A DNA stretch of 64,000 bases. Source: UBA1219 sp045601425. Its GTDB lineage: Bacteria; Bacteroidota; Bacteroidia; Bacteroidales; P3. The notes below the pieces were generated by a model. That model had not been told where the DNA came from. It ran no database searches and was given only the letters and a program-made list of their open reading frames with translations. Positions 26,282 to 34,174 of this stretch are shown here, piece after piece (positions within the stretch are counted from its first letter, which is position 1; every line of letters begins with the position of its first letter). The DNA lies in the NCBI GenBank assembly GCA_045601425.1, contig JAZRZP010000043.1, positions 79,044 to 143,043 of the forward strand. The letters run 5' to 3'. The position numbers were made by a program, and so were the translations under genes.

Positions 26282-27611
26282 TATAATTGCTTTAGCATTT
26301 GTCGCTTACTTAGTGGCAATGATTGCTATGTTCTTTGGTGTAAATTCGTATATCACATCAAAAGACAATAGATTAAGAGGAGAAATCTATGAAGCCATTT
26401 CAAATGCTTTTGAGGGCAGAGATGAGGTTATAGGTTTGACATATTCTGGCTATAGAGTAGAATATGACAAAATGAATATACCTTTAAGACCAGCTCCACT
26501 TACTAATGAAGTTATATCAGAACTAACACAGATGCCAGACTCCTTGAAACATCTTGAAAGCACCAGCAAACTTTACCTAAAATCTATTGCTGATGAGCAA
26601 GAGAGAGAGTGGAAAGAAGACTATGGAGATTTGTATAAGATGTACCAGCTACGCTGGAAAGACGATATTAGGAAAGAGGACGGGTGGCGTATGTCAGTCT
26701 GCAAACAAGAGATGATAGATGTAGTATCTATGTCTTATATATTCCCATACGCTGTAGGTTATAAAAAACAAGAATGGAGTGACTTTTATAGTTATGCACC
26801 TAGTGTACAGGATGCTGTAGATGAAGCGTTTGATTTCTTTACAAACAATGACAAATCACAATATTACGGAATATACGAAAAAAATAGTGTGCATGATTTG
26901 TGGAGCAAACTTAATGATGCATCAAATGAGTACTATTTTCTCGCAAAAGATGAAACACCTAGGATGTGGGTAGGTTTTAGTAGCACACGAATAGACCCAG
27001 AGATAAAGGACAAGAATGGTAGAGAGGTATGCCCTTATAAAAATGGCTCAATGCATAATGGATATTATAGAGTGTTTATTGGGCGAACACAGCCAACCAC
27101 ATACTCTATAAAAAAGTATGGTTGGAATCCTGATGAGCAAGATAGAAAAGATTTGTGGCTGTATTGGTCTATAGGTCTTACTGTGTTACTCTTGCTGGTA
27201 GTAATACCTCTTTGGGTAATAGATGCAAAGCATCAGAAAGTTAAAGATGAGTCTTTATATGACAAGCTCAAGCGTATGTGTAATCCTACAAACTTTATGA
27301 ATAGTGCTAACTATGATAAAGAAAAAGTAGACAAGGCTAATGCTATCTACAAAAGACTACTTGAGATTAATGGAGATGATGTAGAGGCTCTCAATGAATT
27401 GCAGCAGCAAGCTGTAGCAGAATTAGGTATTAACCTTATTGATGCTGAAAAGCTGGCTGATCTGAAAGAAAAAGTAAATCCAAAGAATTATATGACCCCT
27501 TACAATCCTGATAAGGTTACTCTGGCTAATGAACTGTATGCAATACTTAGCAAGGAGGGATTAACATATAATGAAATGGCTGAGGTTGAAGAAAAGTCTA
27601 AACAATTATAA
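26268..27611 (+). CDS. Hypothetical membrane protein with repeated C-terminal module
   Basis: The 447-residue protein has one N-terminal membrane helix (about 7-27), a large soluble domain (about 30-295) that would face outward if the N-terminus is inside, and a second helix (about 301-323). A cytoplasmic tail follows with two related modules: NPTNFMNSANYDKEKVDKAN (from about 343) and NPKNYMTPYNPDKVTLANEL (from about 404). Each resembles a helical repeat that may bind a partner. The family is not recognised. Its composition is less AT-rich than the three genes before it, which supports a different origin. Confidence 0.72.
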   Translation: MKRGNIIALAFVAYLVAMIAMFFGVNSYITSKDNRLRGEIYEAISNAFEGRDEVIGLTYSGYRVEYDKMNIPLRPAPLTNEVISELTQMPDSLKHLESTSKLYLKSIADEQEREWKEDYGDLYKMYQLRWKDDIRKEDGWRMSVCKQEMIDVVSMSYIFPYAVGYKKQEWSDFYSYAPSVQDAVDEAFDFFTNNDKSQYYGIYEKNSVHDLWSKLNDASNEYYFLAKDETPRMWVGFSSTRIDPEIKDKNGREVCPYKNGSMHNGYYRVFIGRTQPTTYSIKKYGWNPDEQDRKDLWLYWSIGLTVLLLLVVIPLWVIDAKHQKVKDESLYDKLKRMCNPTNFMNSANYDKEKVDKANAIYKRLLEINGDDVEALNELQQQAVAELGINLIDAEKLADLKEKVNPKNYMTPYNPDKVTLANELYAILSKEGLTYNEMAEVEEKSKQL

Positions 27612-27621
27612 ACCAAGTATT

Positions 27622-27945
27622 ATGTTTTGGAATAAGAAAAAGAAATACAAAGTTCTTCCCGACAAAGGTCTTTCTTACGTGATGGACGAGAATCGCGAAC
27701 CAATGCCGACATACTATCGTCCCAACAGCGGATTGTTCTGCAGCACTCCGCTTTCGGGAAACGATACCGTGTATTTTCTCAATATTCGCCGGCCAGTTGT
27801 GATAGACGTTGAAAATGTCGCTCCGATTGTAATCCCCGATGATTTACCCACCGAATGTGACGGCATCATCTTTTTAAATTTCGGTAAATACAAAATCACG
27901 GCTTTTTACGTTAAAGATGTCGCGTCACAAAGTATGAGTTTTTAA
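27622..27945 (+). CDS. Hypothetical protein paired with the DUF1848 gene
   Basis: The 107-residue protein starts MFWNKKKKYKVLPDKG and has no signal peptide or membrane helix. I chose the ATG at 27622; a longer frame from 27571 would overlap the preceding gene by 41 bp without added support. It looks like a small beta-rich domain (VYFLNIRRPVVIDVENVAP). It ends one base before the DUF1848 start, so the two are very probably translated together. Function unknown. Confidence 0.65.
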   Translation: MFWNKKKKYKVLPDKGLSYVMDENREPMPTYYRPNSGLFCSTPLSGNDTVYFLNIRRPVVIDVENVAPIVIPDDLPTECDGIIFLNFGKYKITAFYVKDVASQSMSF

Positions 27946-27946
27946 G

Positions 27947-29002
27947 ATGAATGAGAAAATAAAAATTAAAACTGAATCCGGAGAAAGTGCCGAAGCCATT
28001 GCTCCCGTTATCATTTCGGCTTCGCGAAGTACCGATATCCCTGCTTTTTATGCGGAATGGTTTATTAAAAGGTTAAAGGCTGGTTACTGCGTTTGGTACA
28101 ATCCTTTCAATCGGCAGAAAACTTACGTGTCATTCAAGAACTGCAAAGTGGTGGTTTTTTGGACCAAAAATCCGGCTCCTATCATTCCGCTTCTGCACGA
28201 ATTGGATGAAAGAGGCATTCATTACTATTTTCAATTCACATTGAATGATTATGAAAAGGAGGGCTTTGAGCCCAATGTACCCAATATCCAACAACGAATA
28301 GCCACATTCAAAGAATTATCTTCCAAAATCGGACAAGAAAGAGTCATCTGGCGTTTTGATCCGTTAGTTGTTACTCCCCAATTATCGCCTCGCGATTTAC
28401 TTATCAAAATTTGGAATGTTGGAAATCAGCTCAAAGGTTTTACCGACAAATTGGTTTTTAGCTTTATCGACATCAATGGTTATCGCAAAGTGCAGAATAA
28501 TCTGGTGAAAGAAACCAATATGTTCAGCAAGGATTCCATTGAAGAAGCCGAATTTTCCTCAAGTCAAATGAATGAAATTGCTGATGGCCTTGTAAAGTGT
28601 CGCGAAAGATGGGCTTTAGAAGGCTGGAGTCTTTCACTCGCCACATGCGGAGAACAAATTGACCTTGAAAAATACCAAATTGAACACAATCGTTGCATTG
28701 ATTCGGAATTGATGAAGCGGTTGTGGCCTGATGACCAAGAGTTGTTATATTACCTTTATTATGGGAAAATGCCAGAGACAGATTCGCTCTTTGGATTGGA
28801 TTTCTCACAACCACCATTGTCTGAACAAAAACTTAAAGACAAAGGACAACGCAAGGTGTGTGGTTGCATGATTAGCAAGGATATTGGGATGTATAACACT
28901 TGCCGCCACTTGTGTGTGTATTGCTATGCCAATACCAGTAAAGAGTTGGTAATGAATAATAAAGACAAACACTCGGATGATAGTGAAAGTATAATCGGGT
29001 AA
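27947..29002 (+). CDS. DUF1848 family protein, radical-SAM-like with C-terminal Cys motif
   Basis: The 351-residue protein matches DUF1848: ISASRSTDIPAFYAEWF near residue 25, VVFWTKNPAPIIP near 67, and RVIWRFDPLVVTP near 130, with strands that suggest a TIM-barrel-like core. Near the C-terminus (about residue 317) it carries CRHLCVYCYAN, a CxxxCxxC motif identical in spacing to the radical SAM [4Fe-4S] site, which normally lies near the N-terminus. The arrangement looks like a circular permutation or late cluster site. The reaction is unknown; the family has been compared with spore-photoproduct-lyase-like enzymes. It is translationally linked to the preceding 107-residue gene. Confidence 0.82.
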   Translation: MNEKIKIKTESGESAEAIAPVIISASRSTDIPAFYAEWFIKRLKAGYCVWYNPFNRQKTYVSFKNCKVVVFWTKNPAPIIPLLHELDERGIHYYFQFTLNDYEKEGFEPNVPNIQQRIATFKELSSKIGQERVIWRFDPLVVTPQLSPRDLLIKIWNVGNQLKGFTDKLVFSFIDINGYRKVQNNLVKETNMFSKDSIEEAEFSSSQMNEIADGLVKCRERWALEGWSLSLATCGEQIDLEKYQIEHNRCIDSELMKRLWPDDQELLYYLYYGKMPETDSLFGLDFSQPPLSEQKLKDKGQRKVCGCMISKDIGMYNTCRHLCVYCYANTSKELVMNNKDKHSDDSESIIG

Positions 29003-29641
29003 TGTAAAACCAAAATAGAATATTGAAGATCAGGAAGTTCAGTCTGCTTTAACTATAAATAAACGTGTCAGTTTTTTTACGTCTTACCTTTTCAATATTT
29101 GTGTCAGATATCTTGTACTACTGACGGGAAGAGCATAACTATAGCAAGTGTATTTACGATTGGATTAGTATCTGGTTTCAAGGATTTGTTCTGTTCCCGG
29201 CTGAGGATATCTATTTCATGCGATGTTTATTAGGAATAATATTGATAATTTAATGTCGATGACATTGATATGGTTGTCGATATGTTTGCTGCGAGTGGTG
29301 TGCTTGTTGTCGATACCGGCCTCCCTTGAGAGAAATTCTCGATAAATGCTATTCCATGGAAAGATGTCGCTTTCGCAAATTTATATCTCATATACGATGC
29401 TCAATGAACTCATTTTTATTGTTATCTGTATGCTTCTCACTGTCAAGGAAGCCGTTTTTTTTAAGGAAGTACCTCATTCGAAAGGGTGAAAAAATCCGCT
29501 GATGTTTTATCTTTCTGATTTTCAGTTGTTCATGCGTCATTAACCTGCAGAGTGTTAAAAAAAACGTTTTTTTTCTCCGGTGTTCCGAAAAAAATGAGTA
29601 TATTTGCAATTTGTTTCTAAAAAAGATAAAAACATATCATT
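29003..29641 (+). other. Long non-coding gap at the right edge of the island
   Basis: About 640 bp separate the DUF1848 gene from rnfB. No convincing frame on either strand was found; the only longer frame, 29388-29609 on the minus strand, is Lys/Arg/Phe-rich and resembles no protein. GTCGAT recurs three times around 29250-29320. The right end holds the rnf promoter box. The gap may be decayed sequence at the island junction. Confidence 0.5.
29599..29607 (+). promoter_or_regulatory. -7 box of the rnf operon
   Basis: TATATTTGC fits TAnnTTTG and lies 35 bp upstream of rnfB. The -33 region is T-rich without an exact TTTG. Confidence 0.68.
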
Positions 29642-30523
29642 ATGACAAATTTTATTGTTTCAGCAGTTGTGGTATTGGGCGTTACAGGCCTGATATTCGC
29701 ACTTGTGTTGTACATTGTAGCTCAGAAATTCAAGGTCGAAGAAGACCCCCGTATCGACCAGATTAACGAAGTCTTGCCTGGGGCCAACTGCGGCGGATGC
29801 GGCAAGGCAGGCTGCCGAGCCATGGCCGAAAGTTTCGTGAAACAAGGCAATATGGAAGGACTCCGCTGTCCCGCCGGTGGCGATGCAGTAGCCGAAAAAG
29901 TTGCTGCCATACTCGGCATCACAGCTGAAAAATCCGACCCTCAGGTAGCAGTGATACGCTGTGCGGCAAGCTGTTCCAACGCCCCCCAAAAATCAAACTT
30001 CGAAGGCATGAACAACTGTGCGTTCGTAAATTCTGTATATGCAGGTCAGACAGGCTGCACCTACGGATGTCTCGGCTTCGGCGACTGTGAGAAAGTCTGC
30101 CAGTTCGGAGCCATCACCACCGATCCGCTATCGGGCTATCCCACCGTTGATGAGGAAAAATGCGTCGGCTGCGGAGCCTGTGCAAAGGCTTGTCCGCGAG
30201 GAGTCATAGAACTTCGCAACAAGGGACTTAAAAACCGCCGCATGGTGGTGCTCTGCGTGAACTCCGAAAAGGGCGGTGTTGCCCGCAAGACCTGTGCCAA
30301 TGCCTGCATCGGTTGCGGAAAATGTGAGAAGACTTGCCCGTTCGATGCCGTGCACGTACAGAACAACCTCGCCTACATCGATTACAACAAGTGCAAACTT
30401 TGCCGCAAGTGCGAGGCCGAATGCCCCACGGGTGCCATCGTCGCGGTGAATTTTCCTCCGAGAAAACCAGCTGCAGAAGCACCAGCTGCAGAAATCAAAA
30501 AAGAAAATCCTCAACAATCATAA
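29642..30523 (+). CDS. rnfB: Rnf complex subunit RnfB
   Basis: RnfB is the ferredoxin-accepting iron-sulfur subunit of the Rnf ion-pumping ferredoxin:NAD+ oxidoreductase. The 293 residues show an N-terminal membrane helix (about 4-27), the cluster motif CGGCGKAGC (about 50-58) of the 4Fe-S domain, and then several [4Fe-4S] motifs including CVGCGACAKACP (near 174), CIGCGKCEKTCP (near 222) and CKLCRKCEAECP. The C-terminus is an Ala/Pro/Glu-rich tail. It is the first gene of rnfBCDGE. Confidence 0.97.
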   Translation: MTNFIVSAVVVLGVTGLIFALVLYIVAQKFKVEEDPRIDQINEVLPGANCGGCGKAGCRAMAESFVKQGNMEGLRCPAGGDAVAEKVAAILGITAEKSDPQVAVIRCAASCSNAPQKSNFEGMNNCAFVNSVYAGQTGCTYGCLGFGDCEKVCQFGAITTDPLSGYPTVDEEKCVGCGACAKACPRGVIELRNKGLKNRRMVVLCVNSEKGGVARKTCANACIGCGKCEKTCPFDAVHVQNNLAYIDYNKCKLCRKCEAECPTGAIVAVNFPPRKPAAEAPAAEIKKENPQQS

Positions 30524-30536
30524 ACAACTGTAATAT

Positions 30537-31862
30537 ATGAAAACATTCCGATTGGGAGGTGTACATCCCGAAGAAAACAAAATCTCGACCGATGCGAAGA
30601 TAGAAGTCTTCCCTTTGCCGAAACAGGCCGTCGTGCTGCTCAACCAGCATCTCGGTGCACCGGCAACCCCCATTGTCGAAAAAGGAGATCAGGTGAAAAC
30701 CGGTCAGCTCATAGCCCGTGCCGAAGCCTTCATGTGTGCCAATATACATTCCCCCGTTACGGGAACGGTGGCAAAGATAGATATGGTGAAAGACATGTTT
30801 GGCCTCAACAAGAAAGCCATCTTCATCGACCGTGCCGAAAACGAAGAATGGGCAGATGGTATCGATACAACTCCCGACATAGTACGCGAAATAACGCTTT
30901 CCCCCAAGGAAATAGTAGAAAGACTGAAGAACAACGGTGTTGTCGGACTCGGCGGCGCCACGTTCCCTGCACACATAAAATATTCCATTCCTGAAGGCAA
31001 GAAAGCCGAATACCTGCTCATCAATTCGGCCGAATGTGAACCCTATCTTACTTCCGACCACCGCGTAGCTCTTGAACACACGGAGGAAATAATGATTGGC
31101 ATCAGTGCCTTGCGCAAGGCAATCGGCGTGCCCAAAGCCTATATCGGCATAGAAAACAACAAGCCCGAACCCATAGCAAAACTCACCGAGATGGCTAAGA
31201 AATTCGAAGGCATCGAAGTAGTTCCGCTTAAAGTGAAATATCCGCAGGGCGCTGAAAAACAGCTTATCAATGCCATTACGGGACGCAACGTGCCGAGCGG
31301 CAAGCTCCCGATAGATGTCGGCTGTGTGGTAAGCAACATAGGTACGGCATATTCCGTTTACGAAGCAGTTCAGAAAAACAAACCTCTCATAGAGAACATC
31401 ATGACCATAACTGGTAAGTCGCTGCCCGTTCAGCACAACTACCTCGTAAGAATCGGAACGCCGTACAGCGATTTCGTGGAAGCCATAGGCGGTATACCCG
31501 AAGACACCGGCAAGATCATCAGCGGCGGAACCATGATGGGAAAGGCCATGGTGAATATCGACGGTCCCGTTGTGAAAGGCGGCTCAAGCATGCTCTTCAT
31601 GCGTGAGGAAGAATCGCACCGCGGCGAAGAGAAAAACTGCATACGTTGCGGAAAATGCATGGAAGCCTGCCCCATGGGTCTCGAACCCTACCTGCTGTCG
31701 AACCTCATCGAGAGCGACAGAATACAAGAAGCTGCCGACAACCACCTCATGGACTGCATGGAGTGCGGGTCGTGCCTGTTCTCCTGTCCGGCCAACCGTC
31801 CTCTTACCGACGAGATACGTTATGCCAAAGGCAAACTCCGTCAAATGATGCAAAAAAAGTAA
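30537..31862 (+). CDS. rnfC: Rnf complex subunit RnfC
   Basis: RnfC is the peripheral NADH- and FMN-binding subunit. The 441-residue sequence has the N-terminal GGVHPEENK start, the VGLGGATFPAHIKY loop (near residue 138) of the flavin/NAD site, and SAECEPYLTSDHR. Two C-terminal [4Fe-4S] motifs follow, CIRCGKCMEACPMGLEP and CMECGSCLFSCPANRPL. It lacks the long Ala/Lys-rich C-terminal extension of the E. coli protein, which is normal for this phylum. It follows rnfB after 13 bp. Confidence 0.97.
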   Translation: MKTFRLGGVHPEENKISTDAKIEVFPLPKQAVVLLNQHLGAPATPIVEKGDQVKTGQLIARAEAFMCANIHSPVTGTVAKIDMVKDMFGLNKKAIFIDRAENEEWADGIDTTPDIVREITLSPKEIVERLKNNGVVGLGGATFPAHIKYSIPEGKKAEYLLINSAECEPYLTSDHRVALEHTEEIMIGISALRKAIGVPKAYIGIENNKPEPIAKLTEMAKKFEGIEVVPLKVKYPQGAEKQLINAITGRNVPSGKLPIDVGCVVSNIGTAYSVYEAVQKNKPLIENIMTITGKSLPVQHNYLVRIGTPYSDFVEAIGGIPEDTGKIISGGTMMGKAMVNIDGPVVKGGSSMLFMREEESHRGEEKNCIRCGKCMEACPMGLEPYLLSNLIESDRIQEAADNHLMDCMECGSCLFSCPANRPLTDEIRYAKGKLRQMMQKK

Positions 31863-31887
31863 GTAATTAACACATAACATTCAAACG

Positions 31888-32886
31888 ATGAAATTACTCA
31901 ATGTTTCCGGTTCACCGCACGTTCACAGCGGTACATCCATAAAACGGATAATGTGGGACGTTAACATCGCCATGATACCGATGTTTTTGGTATCCATCCT
32001 GTTTTTCGGCCTCGACGCATTGTTCGTAAGTTTAGTATCGGTAGGCTGTTGCCTCCTTTTCCAGTGGCTTATCGAAAAATTCATCCTCAAAGTTCCCACC
32101 CAGATATCCGACGGCTCGGCAGTGATAACAGGGCTTCTTCTGGCATTCAACCTGCCGTCGAGCCTGCCTCTGTGGATTGTGGTCGTAGGGGCTTTCGTGG
32201 CTATAGGAGTAGGAAAGATGACTTTCGGCGGACTCGGCAAGAATCCGTTCAATCCGGCACTGGTGGGACGAGTGTTCCTGCTCATATCCTTCCCAGTACA
32301 GATGACCAGTTTTCCAAAGCCTGAAGGAATATTCGGACTTTTCAGAAATACGGTCGGCCTCGATGCTACCACAGGAGCCACACCGCTTGCCCTCATAAAG
32401 GAACATGTAAAGAACGGTCACAGCCTTACCGACGCCATCAACGGAATCCCCGACCTCGGAGACCTTTTCTTGGGGCAGATAGGCGGTTCTCTCGGTGAAA
32501 TATCGGCCATTGCCATCATCATTGGCGGAATATACATGCTTTGCCGCAAGGTCATCTCATGGCATATCCCCGTTGCATTCATTGGTACGGCTTTCGTGTT
32601 CCAACTCATACTCTGGGGCGTAAATCCTGCCTGCTACATCAATCCGGTTTATGCAATACTCACCGGCGGTCTTATGCTGGGAGCCGTATTCATGGCAACA
32701 GATATGGTGACTTCGCCGATGTCGGCATGGGGCAAGATCATATTCGGTGTCGGCTGCGGTCTGCTGACCATAATTATCCGAAACTGGGGATCCTATCCTG
32801 AAGGCGTTTCGTTCGCCATTTTGCTCATGAATGCCTGTGTTCCGCTGATTGACAAGGCTTTCAAACCCAAACGCTATTCAAAATAA
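31888..32886 (+). CDS. rnfD: Rnf complex subunit RnfD
   Basis: RnfD is an integral membrane subunit with covalently bound FMN. The 332 residues contain about ten hydrophobic helices and the flavinylation motif DATTGATPLAL (near residue 158), where the threonine of TGAT carries FMN. The family start SPHVHSGTSIKRIMWDVNIAM is present. It lies 25 bp after rnfC and 14 bp before rnfG. Confidence 0.96.
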   Translation: MKLLNVSGSPHVHSGTSIKRIMWDVNIAMIPMFLVSILFFGLDALFVSLVSVGCCLLFQWLIEKFILKVPTQISDGSAVITGLLLAFNLPSSLPLWIVVVGAFVAIGVGKMTFGGLGKNPFNPALVGRVFLLISFPVQMTSFPKPEGIFGLFRNTVGLDATTGATPLALIKEHVKNGHSLTDAINGIPDLGDLFLGQIGGSLGEISAIAIIIGGIYMLCRKVISWHIPVAFIGTAFVFQLILWGVNPACYINPVYAILTGGLMLGAVFMATDMVTSPMSAWGKIIFGVGCGLLTIIIRNWGSYPEGVSFAILLMNACVPLIDKAFKPKRYSK

Positions 32887-32900
32887 AGGAGGACTGAGAC

Positions 32901-33485
32901 ATGGCAAAAAAAGCAAAATCTACATTATTGAACATGCTGCTCTCGCTTACCGTGATAGCAGTGGTTGCCGCAGCAGCACTGGCAGCGGTAAACAACGCTA
33001 CAAAAGACACCATAAAGCAGGCACAGGACAAAAAAACTGAAGAAGCCATAAAGAAAGTGCTTCCCGAATTCGCAGAATTGCAGGAATCCGAGATAAGCCT
33101 TGACGGCGAAAGCGAGTCCCTTGTCTGCAACAAGGCTCTCGATGCCGAAGGCAATTTTGTCGGCATGGCAGTAAAATCCTTCACCGACAAGGGCTTCAAC
33201 GGTCATATAGATGTTATGGTCGGTTTTGATGCCGAAGGTAATGTGTTTGGTTATCAGATACTTAAAACTGGCGAAACCCCCGGTCTCGGTTCCAAAGCCC
33301 AAGACTGGTTCCAGAAGGACGGAAAAGGCAGTATCATAGGCAAGACTCCCGGTGACAACGGCTTCACTGTAAGCAAGGACGGCGGCGAAGTCGATGCCAT
33401 TACGGCGGCAACAATAAGTTCAAGAGCGTTCTGCGACGCAATAAACCGTGCCTACAAGGCTTTCCAGAAAGGAGGAATTGAATAA
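32901..33485 (+). CDS. rnfG: Rnf complex subunit RnfG
   Basis: RnfG is the single-helix, periplasm-facing subunit with covalent FMN. The 194-residue protein has one N-terminal membrane helix (about 11-29) and an FMN-binding domain with GYQILKTGETPGLGSKA near residue 115. At the flavinylation site it reads DAITAATISSRA (near residue 164); the usual motif is S/TGAT, so the glycine is alanine while the acceptor threonine remains. The stop overlaps the rnfE start by one base. Confidence 0.94.
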   Translation: MAKKAKSTLLNMLLSLTVIAVVAAAALAAVNNATKDTIKQAQDKKTEEAIKKVLPEFAELQESEISLDGESESLVCNKALDAEGNFVGMAVKSFTDKGFNGHIDVMVGFDAEGNVFGYQILKTGETPGLGSKAQDWFQKDGKGSIIGKTPGDNGFTVSKDGGEVDAITAATISSRAFCDAINRAYKAFQKGGIE

Positions 33486-34099
33486 TGAACGTATTTTCGA
33501 AAATAGGCGAAATAGCCAAAAATGGTATCATAAAAGAAAACCCGACCTTCGTTCTGGTCTTGGGTATGTGTCCTACAATCGGCGTTACCACTTCTGCCGT
33601 CAACGGTATGGGTATGGGGCTGGCAACGACTTTCGTGCTGATGATGTCGAACCTTTTCATATCGTGCTGCAAAAGCGTGATCCCCGACAAGGTGCGCATT
33701 CCGGCATTCATAGTAATCATCGCTACCTTCGTTACCATAATGCAGATGGCTATGCAGGCCTATCTGCCTGACCTGTACGAGACATTGGGCCTCTTCATCC
33801 CGCTTATCGTGGTAAACTGCATCGTGCTGGCACGTGCCGAATCCTTTGCTTCGAAAAACAACCCGTTCTACTCGCTCTGCGATGGTCTGTTCATGGGCTT
33901 GGGGTTCACTATAGCCCTTACCTTGCTCGGCCTCATACGCGAAGTGCTGGGAACAGGTGCCGTTCTTGCCGGTACCGCTTTGGAATGCAAGTTCATCGCT
34001 CCAGATGCCGACGGAATACTCCTTTTCGTTCTCGCTCCCGGCGGTTTCATAGTGCTCGGATTCGTAATGGCTCTGGTAAACAGACTGAGAAGAAAGTAA
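33485..34099 (+). CDS. rnfE: Rnf complex subunit RnfE
   Basis: RnfE is one of two homologous membrane subunits (RnfA and RnfE) at the core of the complex. The 204 residues form six helices and carry FVLVLGMCPTIGVTTSA (near residue 22), the family motif, whose cysteine helps hold an intramembrane iron-sulfur cluster. It is the last gene of the operon. rnfA, which usually follows, is absent, and a terminator lies 25 bp beyond the stop. Confidence 0.95.
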   Translation: MNVFSKIGEIAKNGIIKENPTFVLVLGMCPTIGVTTSAVNGMGMGLATTFVLMMSNLFISCCKSVIPDKVRIPAFIVIIATFVTIMQMAMQAYLPDLYETLGLFIPLIVVNCIVLARAESFASKNNPFYSLCDGLFMGLGFTIALTLLGLIREVLGTGAVLAGTALECKFIAPDADGILLFVLAPGGFIVLGFVMALVNRLRRK

Positions 34100-34124
34100 G
34101 GCCAGACGGCTTTTCGATACGGAC

Positions 34125-34166
34125 AAAAAAATCCCTTCCTTTCCGGAAGGGATTTCTTGTTTTTTC
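34125..34166. terminator. Bidirectional terminator between rnfE and dxs
   Basis: An 11-bp perfect stem, AAATCCCTTCC (34129-34139) with its complement (34145-34155), has a five-base loop, an A-run on the left and a T-rich right flank. It serves the convergent rnf and dxs units. Confidence 0.87.
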
Positions 34167-34174
34167 AGGTGTTT

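Noticed and set aside
29388..29609. 73-residue minus-strand frame before rnfB
   Set aside because: It is Lys/Arg/Phe-rich, overlaps the rnf promoter box, and has no promoter or family match.
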